The notes below the pieces were generated by a model. It searched no databases, was not told where the DNA came from, and saw only the letters and a program-made list of their open reading frames with translations. Below are positions 11,865 through 23,279 of a stretch of DNA of 64,000 nt, piece after piece (position 1 is the first letter of the stretch; each line of letters starts with the position of its first letter). Source of the stretch: Cherax quadricarinatus (Eukaryota; Arthropoda; Malacostraca; Decapoda; Parastacidae); assembly GCF_038502225.1 (NCBI RefSeq), contig NC_091346.1, forward strand, positions 9,440,793 through 9,504,792. Direction: 5' to 3'. A program made the translations under genes and the position numbers.

Positions 11865-14062
11865 CCATTTTCCAGGATAGTCTATCCCACATGGTTGGTG
11901 AGTGCCACTATCTACCAGGGTAGTCTATTCCACATGGTTGGTGAGTGCCACCTTCTACCAGGGTAGTCTATCCCACATGGTTGGTGAGTGCCATCTACCA
12001 GGGTAGTCTCTCGCACATGGTTGGTGAGTGCCACTATCTACCAAGGTAGTCTATCCCACATGGTTGGTGAGTGCCACCATCTACCAGGGTAGTCTATCCC
12101 ACATGGTTGGTGAGTGCCACCATCTACCAGGGTAGTCTATCCCACATGGTTGGTGAGTGCCACCATCTACCAGGGTAGTCTATCCCACATGGTTGGTGAG
12201 TGCCACTATCTACCAGGGTAGTCTATTCCACATGGTTGGTGAGTGCCACCATCTACCAGGGTAGTCTATCCCACATGGTTGGTGAGTGCCATCTACCAGG
12301 GTAGTCTCTCGCACATGGTTGGTGAGTGCCACTATCTACCAAGGTAGTCTATCCCACATGGTTGGTGAGTGCCACCATCTACCAGGGTAGTCTATCCCAC
12401 ATGGTTGGTGAGTGCCACCATCTACCAGGGTAGTCTATCCCACATGGTTGGTGAGTGCCACCATCTACCAGGGTAGTCTATCCCACATGGTTGGTGAGTG
12501 CCACCATCTACCAGGGTAGTCTATCCCACATGGTTGGTGAATGCCACTATCTACCAGGGTAGTCTCTCCCACATGGTTGGTGAGTGCCACCATCTACCAG
12601 GGTAGTCTATCGCACATGGTTGGTGAGTGCCACCATCTACCAGGGTAGTCTATCCCACATGGTTGGTGAGTGCCACCATTTACCAGGGTAGTCTATTCCA
12701 CATGGTTGGTGAGTGCCACCATCTACCAGGGTAGTCTATCCCACATGGTTGGTGAGTGTCACCATCTACCAGGGTAGTCTATCGCACATGGTTGATGAGT
12801 GCCACCATCTACCAGGGTAGTCTATCCCACATGGTTGGTGAGTGCCACCTTCTACCAGGGTAGTCTATCCCACATGGTTGGTGAGTGCCATCTACCAGGG
12901 TAGTCTCTCCCACATGGTTGATGAGTGCCACCATCTACCAGGGTAGTCTCTCCCACATGGTTGGTGAGTGCCACAATCTGCCAGGGTAGTCTCTCCCACA
13001 TGGTTGGTGAGTGTCACCATCTACCAGGGTAGTCTATCGCACATGGTTGGTGAGTGCCACCATCTACCAGGGTAGTCTCTCCCACATGGTTGGTGAGTGC
13101 CACCATCTACCAGGGTAGTCTATCCCACATGGTTGGTGAGTGCCATCTACCAGGGTAGTCTCTCGCACATGGTTGGTGAGTGCCACTATCTACCAAGGTA
13201 GTCTATCCCACATGGTTGGTGAGTGCCACCATCTACCAGGGTAGTCTATCCCACATGGTTGGTGAGTGCCACCATCTACCAGGGTAGTCTATCCCACATG
13301 GTTGGTGAGTGCCACCATCTACCAGGGTAGTCTATCCCACATGGTTGGTGAGTGCCACCATCTACCAGGGTAGTCTATCCCACATGGTTGGTGAATGCCA
13401 CTATCTACCAGGGTAGTCTCTCCCACATGGTTGGTGAGTGCCACCATCTACCAGGGTAGTCTATCGCACATGGTTGGTGAGTGCCACCATCTACCAGGGT
13501 AGTCTATCCCACATGGTTGGTGAGTGCCACCATTTACCAGGGTAGTCTATTCCACATGGTTGGTGAGTGCCACCATCTACCAGGGTAGTCTATCGCACAT
13601 GGTTGGTGAGTGCCACCATCTACCAGGGTAGTCTATCCCACATGGTTGGTGAGTGCCACCATCTACCAGGGTAGTCTATCCCACATGGTTGGTGAGTGCC
13701 ACCATCTACCAGGGTAGTCTATCCCACATGGTGAGTGCCACCATCTACCAGGGTAGTCTATCCCACATGGTTGGTGAGTGCCACCATCTACCAGGGTAGT
13801 CTATCCCACATGGTTGGTGAATGCATCTATCTACCAGGGTAGTCTCTCCCACATGGTTGGTGAGTGCCACCATCTACCAGGGTAGTCTATCGCACATGGT
13901 TGGTGAGTGCCACCATCTACCAGGGTAGTCTATCCCACATGGTTGGTGAGTGCCACCATCTACCAGGGTAGTCTATCCCACATGGTTGGTGAGTGCCACC
14001 ATCTACCAGGGTAGTCTATCCCACATGGTTGGTGAATGCTACCATCTACCAGGGTAGACGTT
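11865..14062. repeat. 43-bp minisatellite array, about 51 copies
   Basis: Period is 43 bp (catctaccag at 12121 and 12164). The unit includes CTACC-AG-GGTAG, a short palindrome, then CACATGGTTGGTGAGTG. Some units are shortened by a few bases, and a distinctive short unit followed by the accaaggtagtc variant recurs at about 11990, 12290 and 13145, showing duplication of multi-unit blocks. Confidence 0.96.
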
Positions 14063-14345
14063 CACCACACTTGATAAGTGGGTAGTACTATTTAGTAGGA
14101 TAACCTATCCCACACAGGCAGTGAGTGCTATCTACAGGGATAACCTGTTCCTTTCGGGTAGTGAGTACATTTACCAGGATAACCTATCCCACATGAGAAG
14201 TGAGCGCTACCATTTACCAGGACAGGCTTTTCTACACAGGCAGTGAGTGCTACCATCTTCCAGGATGGACTTTTCCCTGACGTGATAAGTGGGTAGTATC
14301 ATCAATCAGAACAGCTTATCCCACACACGATAAGCGAGATTTACT
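14063..14345. repeat. Decayed flank of the 43-bp array
   Basis: Diverged units with cccacac...gtgagtgcta and ccaggataac motifs continue rightward with irregular spacing, consistent with old array edge. Confidence 0.6.
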
Positions 14346-14379
14346 CTTGTCATGACTGATGGTCTAATCACTTCAACTT

Positions 14380-14515
14380 CAGGCTGAGGAATTGATTACC
14401 TCAAAGTCCTAAGCTTCAACTATTCTTCTCTGTAGTGGACTGAGGAAGCCACTGGTTGGCAAAGCATTTCCACAATGAAGATACCCAAGTGTTGCACAGG
14501 TGTCTAATTCATCAT
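14380..14515 (+). mobile_element. PLE-type end fragment with hammerhead-like core
   Basis: Contains ggactgaggaagccactggt...aaagcatttcc and then gaagatacccaagtgttgc with a gtctaatt tail. It aligns in order with the CTGAAGAA-hairpin-GAAAC-gatacc ends at 11.2 kb but is diverged. Single arm only. Confidence 0.5.
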
Positions 14516-14721
14516 CTTATCTCACTCATCAGAAACAAGTTGTACCATCTATCAGGTCATCCCACACAGGGGCAGTGAAATTTAGCAGACTATTAATTAT
14601 CTTATACACAATCGTTCGCATGCACTGTCTGCAGAGGTGGCGGTGTGATCTATAATCTAAAGGAATATAATCAAGGCCCTTTATACACAAATAATGAACG
14701 TTATGTTTTACGTAATAACAT

Positions 14722-14844
14722 GCACAATGACGGCCATACCACGTTGAACACACCGCTTCTCGTCCGATGAGCGAAGTTAAGCAACGTTGGGTTTGGTTAG
14801 TACTTGGATGGGTGACCGCCTGGGAACACCAAATGCTGTTGGCA
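14722..14844 (+). rRNA. 5S ribosomal RNA copy
   Basis: Matches the conserved 5S sequence through its length, with CCATACCACG, CTCGTCCGAT, AAGTTAAGCAACG (box A), GGTTAGTACTTGGATGGG and GGGAACACC. Changes in helices are paired: CGCT with AGCG in helix III, and TTTGG with CCAAA in the later stem. Helix II (GTTG/CAAC) is intact. The 5' strand of helix I looks altered, so function is uncertain. A TTTT run follows at about 14851-14854 as a possible Pol III terminator. A tRNA-derived SINE starts about 12 bp downstream. Confidence 0.85.
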
Positions 14845-14855
14845 TAAAACCTTTT

Positions 14856-15154
14856 GGGTGGCCTGGTGGCTAAAGCTCCCGCTTCACACACGGAGGGCCC
14901 GGGTTCGATTCCCGGCGGGTGGAAACATTCCGACACGTTTCCTTACACCTGTTGTCCTGTTCACCTAGCAGCAAATAGGTACCTGGGTGTTAGTCGACTG
15001 GTGTGGGTCGCATTCTGGGGGACTAGATCAAGGACCCCAATGGAAATAAGTTAGACAGTCCTCGATGACGCACTGACTTTCTTGGGTTATCCTGGGTGGC
15101 TAACCCTCCGGGGTTAAAAATCCGAACGAAATCTTTTCTTATCTTATCTTATCT
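14856..15154 (+). mobile_element. tRNA-derived SINE, copy 1
   Basis: Begins with a tRNA-like head holding A-box-like TGGCCTGGTGG and B box GGTTCGATTCC, followed by a body with caaataggtacctgggtg and gtgtgggtcgcat, and ends in TTATC repeats. Nearly identical to the copy at 16.1 kb. Pol III promoter internal; mobilised by an unknown LINE. Short ORFs through it are not genes. Confidence 0.9.
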
Positions 15155-16097
15155 GAATTCTCGGCTTCAGTAATTCGCGTATTTTTCCTTAGAACCTAAC
15201 TAATAATTGTTCGCGGAAATCCCCGCAGATTCGCTGATTTTTTTTTTTTTTGGCTTTTTTCGTGGCAATACATAATTTTTTATGCATTTCAATGCTAAAT
15301 ATTAAGAAAAGCTTAATTTAATAATTATGTAGCATAAATATTAACGTAAATTCAGCCTCCTGAAGAGGAGGCGCCACCCGAGGAGCTGTAAATCCTCGCT
15401 TTGCTTTGCTGTGCAGTCATTATTCTCATTACCTTCAAGGTGCTGCTCAGCTAATTCATCATCTTCAATCGGTATCATTCATTATTGGTGAGTACCTGTA
15501 CACTTAACTTTTACTAAATTAATTTATTTCCGTATATTTACCGTACACATACCAAAGAAAATGGGGTTGCATGACTTACAGAATACCAAAGAAAACGGGC
15601 TTTCATGGGGTAACATAGTTATTTTACATTCTATCACTGCGGAAGACATTGAAAACCAGTACTGTATACGGAATCATGTGTATATATATGACAGGCATTT
15701 ATAGGTTTTTTAACAGTGTCCAGAATTCGTGGTTTTTTCCAAATTCACGGGTTGTCTTGGAACGTAACTCCCGCAAATTTGGAGGAACTACTCTACTGTT
15801 TTTTAAAGCAATGTAGTATATAGAACGAGGAATAGTAACACATTTTTTTAGGCTGTATTTCAACCAATAATGTATAACATGGACTGCTTATTTAATTTTT
15901 TATGAAACAATAGCTTATAATTATACATAGAATGATCCATGTAAACATCTAAGGAAGATACTGTTAGCGACAGCTCCTGAGTGTTTCGTTCACTTAACTT
16001 TGTGGCAGATATATTTACTATTATATACACAGGTGTAGTCTAGTGGCCTGTACACCTGCACACCTGTACACCTGCTCGTAGCATGATAACGAAGGTA
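15155..16097. other. Intergenic, no gene seen
   Basis: A/T-rich with a T-run at about 15239-15251. A small inverted repeat cctcc-tgaa-gaggagg lies near 15357. Nothing else recognised. Confidence 0.5.
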
Positions 16098-16392
16098 GGT
16101 GGCCTGGTGGCTAAAGCTCCCGCTTCACACACGGAGGGCCCGGGTTCGATTCCCGGCGGGTGGAAACATTTCGACACGTTTCCTTACACCTGTTGTCCTG
16201 TTCACCTAGCAGCAAATAGGTACCTGGGTGTTAGTCGACTGGTGTGGGTCGCATCCTGGGGGACAAGATTAAGGACCCCAATGGAAATAAGTTAGACAGT
16301 CCTCGATGACGCACTGACTTTCTTGGGTTATCCTGGGTGGCTAACCCTCCGGGGTTAAAAATCCGAACGAAATCTTATCTTATCTTATCTTA
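16098..16392 (+). mobile_element. tRNA-derived SINE, copy 2
   Basis: Same head, body and TTATC tail as the copy at 14.86 kb with only scattered differences, but without any 5S sequence upstream. This fixes the SINE start at the ggtggcc block. Confidence 0.9.
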
Positions 16393-17130
16393 ACAAGCCA
16401 AAGTCAGCAGTAAATACTTTGATATACATTTCCTTCATCAAAACAGCATGCAGGTATATGTTTAATGTACATACACTATGTACAAAGTGTGCAAGAAAGA
16501 CACCCTGAGAAATGTGAGTGACCAGAATAGAGGTAAGTCTGCCAGTATTGCTTTACGAGCCTCCAACACTGTTTAACAACTTTGGCGGGTTTCCTTGTGA
16601 TTGGCTGGATTGAGCCAAGGTGCTGGTACAACAAAGGGGCCCCGCTTGTTATATTCATAGCATCTGTTTCTGTGGTCTGGAGGGCAGCCTATAAGGGTAT
16701 GTGATATACGACGAATAAAATATAACGCACTCGTAACATACCATAAACACGTACTATATTTGGAATTAAAGCATGTCTTAATATTATTTTTAAATTTAAG
16801 ATATGAGTGGCATCACAATTCGAAAGAAAAATTAAGAGGTTTGACTACAAATGGTGTGTCGTCCGTACATATAAACACATGCTGTGGAACAGGCTTTTTC
16901 TGTTCAATACTGATAAGGATGAAAATCAGTAGAGGATGTGGTTTTGTGGTGATCAGTTCTTCAGTCTTCACAGCAGGTGGTCAGTTTCACAGCTTGCAGC
17001 AGAGGCATGTGGCAGGATCATATAAACTAGAACAGAAGTCAGGTGTAGCAGCTAAAGTCAACGTAACAGATGATTGTGGCCAATCAGAGAAAGCAAGTTA
17101 TATTAAGATGAATGGTTCAGAGAACCAACA
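16393..17130. other. Intergenic, no gene recognised
   Basis: An open frame of 135 codons at 16760-17167 has no recognisable domain and runs into the palindrome at 17131, so I do not call it a gene. Confidence 0.45.
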
Positions 17131-17204
17131 TGTTGATAAATTAGACACATATGCAACTCTTGGGTAAAGATACCCAAGAGTTGCATATGTGTCTAATTTA
17201 TCAA
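17131..17204. repeat. Perfect palindrome of about 34-bp arms, PLE-end type
   Basis: Arms begin ttgataaattagacacatat and are exact reverse complements around a 4-nt aaga centre. The arm sequence (gatacccaagagttgc, gtgtctaat) resembles the end-type at 14.46 kb, so this is a minimal foldback. It abuts the piggyBac left end. Confidence 0.8.
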
Positions 17205-17208
17205 GTTA

Positions 17209-19558
17209 CCCTTTACCGCGCGGTGCCTCAATATTGAGGCACCAAAAGTATGGTTTTCATGGTGCCATAGACACAAAGCATATGCTCCCAGAGACTTCTT
17301 GTCTCAATCCAGCCAATCACACACCTTCTGGGCGGAGCTTGAAGGTGGCGACACTTTTGTATTGTCCACTGCTATTGGCTGGGAGCTCCTCGAGTGTTCA
17401 GTACTGCTTGACTTGTTGAAGGAGCAGCATTTCGGCCCTCACTCTCCTGATATTTCACCAATTTACACCACTCCAGAATGTCGGTAAGCTTCTGAATCTG
17501 TTTCCAGTGTATTATTGAATGTTTGAACCTCATTTTGAGATGCAAACGAATTGCCTGAGGCATTGAGAAGTAACAAATAAATGCACTTGAAGTTTTGTTT
17601 ACCTTTTTGGTATCAATATTGAGGCCCGGCCTGACAATGGTAGATTATCACTTACTGTTTTTGTATCAATATTGAGGCCCGGCCTGACAATGGTGATAAG
17701 AAATGTGCCAATGAAGGTATCATATATCATGGATTAACATATCATAATTAGACCGTCTTTGTCACTGATAGCTAACAATTGCATGCTGAATCAAATTCAT
17801 TAATATATGAGTAATTTTACCTTGTAAATTTATCAAATTTGCTCATATGGAATGCTCATTTTGTGTTTTCTGTTCATTTCATTTGAACACAAATGTGTTT
17901 TATGGATCAAGGGCTCAAAGAAGAAGGGATTACATTGTGCCAGAGTTACATGATGACAGTGACCCTAATGAGGAAGTGGATTCTGGAGATGATTATGAGC
18001 CACAGGCAGAAGCTTCTTCTTCAAGTGAAGATGAACATGAAGATTTGTCTAAGAGAAGTGGGCAAGTTAATGTAAAACGAAGAAATGTACGAAAACAAGC
18101 AGTTAAAGATGATGAGGTTGAGGTAGATGAAACAACTGTCAACAACACTAATGCCACCTGGAGCAAACTTGACATAACAAATACTCCATTACTTGACTAC
18201 GAAAATGAGGTACCAACACAGAGGAGGAGAAGAAAATGCCTATAAGTTCCAAGGTTGTTATTTGCCTTGCAAAGACTATGGACCACACAAAGACCAGTGC
18301 AATTTATGCAGATAACTTCTTTACCAGTTTGCCTCTAGTGAAATATCTGCATGCTACATTCAATTGCAGGTACACAGGCACTGCAAGGGACAGCAGAATT
18401 GGAAAACCACCACTTATGTCTGTCAATGACATGGAAAAAACAAAGGTGAAAAGGAGTGCTATGGATTACTGTTCATTGGATGGTGTCCTTGCTGTACGTT
18501 GGAAAGACAGTAAGGTTGTTACTTTACTGACTAATGATATTGGCATCAACCCAGTGGCAAAGATAAAGAGGTACAGCAAGGAGCTCAAACAAAAGGTGGA
18601 AGTTGACTGTCCTGCAGTGATAAAGAATTATAATGCCCATATGGGGGCATAGATAAGAATGATATGTTGGTGCATCTCTACAAGTCTCCACTCAAAGCAA
18701 AACGCTGGTACATGAGGCTCTTTGGATATATCATTGATCTTTGTTGTGTCAATGGCTGGTTGTTGTACAGGCATGACTGTGGTGCTTTGAAAGAGAAATG
18801 CATGAACCTCAAGGAATTTCGGTTTTCCATCTCCCATTCTGCAAGAAAGTCAATGGAATCCCAAGGAGCCTGAGATCTCCAAGTTGTTCAACTTCACGGT
18901 CTTCTTCACTTGATGACATTCCCAATTGGCATAGAAAAAGGGCCTCATGATACAATATTTGATGAAACACAAACACACTGGCGAGTTTCTGCAAAGAGGC
19001 TTTCATGTAAACATTGCAACACCAAGAACAAGAGGACCTACTCTTCCTTTGCTTGTTCCTTCTGCAAGGTTAATTTATGTCTAAATTCAATGAGGAATTG
19101 TTTCCTGGAATTCCATAAGCAACAACATGCTTAAATTCCTCTGATAATATTTTTGTAACATTTTTTTCAATTTTTTATAAAATGTCAATTACTAAAAATG
19201 TGTTAAATTTATTGAAATCAAGTTTCTGTGCCTTTTGTTTACCCAAGTTGTTTATGACTAAACCTTAAATGTATATTTATGCCTTTAATTATCAGTTATA
19301 GAAGCTGTTATGATTCTTTTAGACAAATGCCTTTGTCAGGCTTGCATCAAATTTGATGCCTGATCTGTCACCTACAGTTTAACCATTGTCGGGGAGTGCC
19401 TCATATTTGATACGGCCAAAAAGGGCATCTTATGGCCCAAAAATAAATAAACTCAAAAAATTATCACAAATAAATATGTCTTAGAATTGCATATACTGTC
19501 ACAATATAGGTTGCAATTGTTGCATCTGCTCAAATATGAGGCACAGCCTGGTATAGGG
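17209..19558 (+). mobile_element. piggyBac-family DNA transposon, defective
   Basis: The right end reads GGG then TTAA (19559-19562). Its inverted form CCCTATACCAGG...GTGCCTCATATTTGAG matches the left end CCCTTTACCGCG...GTGCCTCAATATTGAG starting at 17209. The left target is TTA-CCC, one base short of TTAA. Subterminal copies of ggcccggcctgacaatgg occur near 17622 and 17674, and gcctcatatttgat occurs near 19400. The element is 2350 bp and contains a broken transposase. Confidence 0.85.
17847..19134 (+). pseudogene. piggyBac transposase, broken
   Basis: The N-terminal acidic region (ELHDDSDPNEEVDSGDDYEP) is at 17950-18010. It is followed by a C-terminal part of the DDE domain with YADNFFTSLPLVKYL (about 18310), LDGVLAVRWKDSKVV (18477) and KNYNAHMG (about 18630). 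The final part has a cysteine-rich zinc region (CKHCNTKN...CSFCKVNLC, about 19010-19080). The middle of the catalytic domain, with the first catalytic Asp, is missing, so the protein is much shorter than the usual 550-600 aa. A base loss in the G-run at about 18643 shifts frame before the last catalytic Asp region, and more breaks lie between 18873 and 18910. Not functional. Confidence 0.85.
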
Positions 19559-19562
19559 TTAA

Positions 19563-19926
19563 AGAAATTTATAGCAAAATAACTTTTAGTTAATAAACGT
19601 TATCTTGTTATATGGGTTTATACCTTGTGTATTCACAAGCACAAATGACCTGTTAATTAACGTTGTTTTGAGGTCTTTTTCTTGTTGGTTCTCATATCTG
19701 AGGTTGTGACCGGCCAGCCACTGGCTGTACTTCAGTCCATTGTGGTTCCAAGGTGGTAATATATTTTTTAAAGGACGTATTGAATTTGGCGTTCACGAGT
19801 CTTTTACTCGCCTCGTTCCCTTCAAATGAAATGCAGAACAGTTTGTCATGTCATTGATTCCTATTTACTGAACAACACATTATTGATTTTTTCACTGAAA
19901 ACATAAGTGAAAAAATAATTTTTATA
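19563..19926. other. Intergenic, no gene seen
   Basis: Flank of the piggyBac insertion with no recognised coding sequence. Confidence 0.4.
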
Positions 19927-21705
19927 TTGAATCACACAATAGAGCTGAAAAGCAATGTGAGAGACCTGGGAGTGGTAATGTCTGAGGATCTCGCCTTCAA
20001 GGACCACAACAATGCCACTATCACATCTGCTAGGAAACTGATAGGATGGATAATATTGAGATTTTTGGTCTTACCTGCTGTGTTTATTATAACTATATAT
20101 AATGAACACTTAGCTGATAAATGACAGCAAATCGTCTACACAGCCGCCCCTGCAGACGAGGTCTAGAAGCTGTCGAAACCATCACAACATTGGGCTGTCA
20201 AGAGATACAATTTGTAAGTATAAATTTCCCCTAGGGGGTGTTATGTCCGCATATTTCATTCGATGATGGCTGACGAAATACCTACTTGTTTGGACTCAAA
20301 AGTCCACACCTTACTGCCGATTATAGGTTGATTACAAACTCCTTGTGACTCCAGAATTGCGCAATCCCCCGATCTACAAGAAATTCGTAACATACCTTGC
20401 TCTTTGTAACGTGAGCTATGGTGTTCTCAACACCTTCGACAGGTATCGGTGACTTGATAGAAGCTGAAGTGTCCTTGGATGTCCACGTCTTCCATTGTCT
20501 AGGAAACGCACACTGGTACACTATGTTCCACAAGATTTGTCTTTATTGTTCACAATGCATCACAAGAGAAGCTGATCACACTTCTCTTAAGTGTTTGTGT
20601 TAGAGACACTTTGTTCACACTAACGCACAGATCAGTATCCTGGCGTCAGTGTCACTCTCCATAGAGTCAAAGATAGTCTGCCAGACGCCACAGCACTCCA
20701 TGCCGTCACTGCCCCCAGCACAAAAAAAAAACGCTGACCTAGTACCTTGCATCCTTGTCACCTCCTCGATGAAGCAAAGCAGAATGTTTGTTTCTTGCTG
20801 TCTTAATCATAGACAACAATGTACACTATCTTTACTATGGTAATAAAGTGGGAGCAGGATTTTCCTTAATTGTCCTGCTAAAGTAAGAATGTATTGTCTC
20901 TTATAAAAATACACTTTGCAACACCGCTGCAAGGAGCAGAGGTCACTTGACTACGTGGCATAGCATCTGTGATCAATTACTCACTCTAGCAGTAAACAAG
21001 ACGCTCGCCCCTTCTGAGTGGCCCCTCAGGGCTGAGAGGGCTTGGCCCCTCAGGGCTGAAAGGGCTGAAGGGGGCTGATACCCCCCTCCTGGAGAAAATT
21101 TCTCCACAGATAATGAGAACATTCAAGACAAGAGATGCCAAGCCAATGATGATCCTTTTTAAATCACTTGTTCTCTCTAGGCTGGAATACTGCTGTACAT
21201 TAACATCCCCATTCAAGGCAGGTGAAATTGCAGATCTAGAGAATGTACAGAGAACATTTACTACACGTATAAGTTCCATCAAACACCTTAACTACTGGGA
21301 ACGCCTGGAAGCACTTGACTTGTACTTGCTGGAGAGCAGACGAAAGAGATATATCATACTCTACACCTGGAAGATTCTGGAGGGACAGGTCCCTAACCCG
21401 CACACAGAAATCATTCCCTAAGAAAGCAAAACACTTGGCAGGCGACGTAACATACCCCCAGTGAAAAGGAGGGGTGACAGACAAATATTGCTTCTCAACA
21501 GAATAAGTGTCCGGGGCCCAAGACTGTTCAACAGCCTCCCACCAGCCATAAAGGGTTGTCTTCAAGAGGGAGCTGGACAGATACCTAAAGCCAGTGCCGT
21601 TGGAATACATGCGGCCAGCAGTAACAGCCTCGTTGATCAGGCCCTGATCCCCCAGAAAGCCTGGTCATGGACCGGGCCGGAATGCCCTCCAGGTAGAAGA
21701 CAGAG
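19927..21705 (+). pseudogene. LINE ORF2 C-terminal remnant, interrupted
   Basis: The left part (19927-20054) encodes KSNVRDLGVVMSEDLAFKDH...TSARKLIGW, typical of the region after the RT in CR1/Jockey-like LINEs. The right part (21109-21705) continues with RTFKTRDAKPMM, LVLSRLEYC and ENVQRTFT, and later with SVRGPRLFNSLPPAIKG and AASSNSLVDQ. The two parts are split by a 1054-bp insertion flanked by GATAAT. The tail resembles the LINE tail at 60.0-60.3 kb. Several stops and a frame change near 21421; not functional. Confidence 0.75.
20055..21108. mobile_element. Unclassified insertion of 1054 bp with 6-bp TSD
   Basis: GATAAT at 20049-20054 and 21109-21114 flank it, and removing it restores LINE reading continuity. 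No transposase or RT seen. The right end has repeats of ggcccctcagggctgagaggg. It could be a solo LTR or a non-autonomous DNA element; ends attgagattt and ttctccaca do not decide. Confidence 0.6.
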
Positions 21706-21949
21706 TAAAATAATATTTGCTCATGAAATAAAGCCAGAATGTTGCAAGAAGATCAGTGTCAGGGAAGACGAAAGGTGATATTTTGTTCCACGAAGTGGTT
21801 TCTGGAAGGAAAAATATTAGACAGAGGTGCGTTTGATTGTAGGATCAGAAACAGATAAATTATCAGGGATAAAATTGTCCCAAGAGAGAAATATGAGAAT
21901 ATTTAATCTGTTTTACTCCTGCAGAAAATTAGCATCCTTTAGCTGGAGA
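21706..21949. other. Intergenic, no gene seen
   Basis: No recognised feature. Confidence 0.4.
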
Positions 21950-22412
21950 AAGGTAGTTTTAAAAGCAAAGAGAGAGGGAGAGCGTCCTTAGCTAAGAGAG
22001 CTTTAACAGTTAGAAAATTGAGAGAATTCACAGCTAGGAGAGGATGAGCTTCCGCAGAAAGGATTGGAAGAGCTTTCCCTTCTATCAGAGAGGTTCCTAG
22101 CAATAATTGGGAAGAGCTTCCTTGCTATAAAGGAATTCCTCAGTTATTAGAGGAAGAGCTCCAGCAGCAAGTGAAGCTTTCCAGTTAGGAGAGTTCCCAA
22201 TTCGATGAGAGTTTTTCCAAGAGGCTTCCCTAGTTAAGGACAGTTTTCTTAGCTAGGAGAGCTTCTCCAGCTAGGAGAGCTTCTCCAGCTAGGAGAGCTT
22301 CAACATCTAGGAGAGGTTTCCTTGATAGGCGAAATTGCACTGCTAGAAGAGCTTTTACCGCTAAAAGAGCTTCCCCCAGCTAAAACACGCTAAAGCACGG
22401 TGAGTTGTAGAT

Positions 22413-22448
22413 TTGGAATTCCAACTCGGTATTCCAAATCTACAACAG
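22413..22448. repeat. 16-bp inverted repeat
   Basis: gttgtagatttggaat and attccaaatctacaac are exact reverse complements with a short spacer. Confidence 0.8.
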
Positions 22449-22494
22449 CTAAAAGGGCTTTCCCAGGAAGGAGTTTTTCTCTAAGAAATAACAA

Positions 22495-22592
22495 AAAAAG
22501 GCACAATACAATGACTGGAACGATACACAAATAACCCGCACATAGAAGAGAGGAGCTTACGACGACGTTTCGGTCCGACTTGGACCATTTAC
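22495..22592 (-). mobile_element. PLE end fragment, GGTCC/GGACC type
   Basis: Read on the minus strand it gives GGTCCAAGTCGGACCGAAAC then GTCGTCGTAAGCTCC, and ends in the gggttatttgtgtat tail also found at 61.85 kb. Single end only. Confidence 0.65.
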
Positions 22593-22930
22593 AAAGAAAG
22601 ATTTGCTAACTAGTTGAGCTTCCAGAGCTAGGAAAGCAACAGTTTTCAGATCTATGGGGCGAAACATTCCCAAGCTAGGGAATGCTTTCCTAGCAAGCAG
22701 AGCTCATCTGAATTGAAAGCTTTTACTAGAAGAGCTCCATTAACCAAAAAAATAAAGTTCCCCACTAGCTTCGCTAATAAGAACAGCGTCACTAGGAAAA
22801 ATGAGCTTCCATGGCAAAGAGAGCTTCCCTATCAATAAGATTCCCATCTAGAATTAAAGAGCTTGGTTAATATGGAGAGTTTCCCGGTAAAGAAGAGCTT
22901 CCCTAGAAAAAAAGGGCTTCCTAAGCTTCT

Positions 22931-23279
22931 CTAGCATGGAGAGCATGGAAATTAGACACAATGCATACATTTTGAGAAGGGAGAAGAAACCCTTCAAAGA
23001 TCCCATGAATGAAAAAGCCTCCAAGACAACTCATAAATCATTTCAATAAATGCTTTCACATAGCACCTGCACCTAGCAAACTATTGATCAGCAAATGATA
23101 AAATTCAAAGTTCAGAATTCACTGAATTAATATATAAAGCAACAGTCAATCAGAATTTGACATTATACATTACAGATGCGAGTCTACAACAGGATAACTA
23201 TAGCAAAATGATTTGCCCACTCTGAAAAAGAAAATACTCAAGGCGGATTTTGCGAAAGTGTCATACACTGACAGGTTTA
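22931..23279. other. Intergenic, no gene seen
   Basis: No recognised feature. Confidence 0.4.

Larger units (their letters stand above)
21950..22930. repeat. Degenerate repeat rich in agctaggagagctt motifs
   Basis: Irregular repeats of gagcttccc / agctaggagagcttctcc, clearest at 22250-22310 where consecutive copies align. Similar cttcctttcctaatagg / ctagctagagaag sequence recurs at 25790-25900. An old minisatellite without fixed period now. Confidence 0.6.

Noticed and set aside
4795..14062. CRISPR array
   Set aside because: Units are contiguous with no unique spacers and the context is eukaryotic; these are minisatellites.
14856..14925. Functional tRNA gene
   Set aside because: Has A- and B-box-like sequences but no complete cloverleaf, and continues into a SINE body shared with the 16.1-kb copy.
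14854..15054. 66-codon protein, also present at 16083-16295
   Set aside because: Both lie over the tRNA-like head and body of the SINE; similarity reflects the SINE, not a gene.
16760..17167. 135-codon host gene
   Set aside because: No domain, no codon regularity, and its end overlaps a palindromic mobile fragment.
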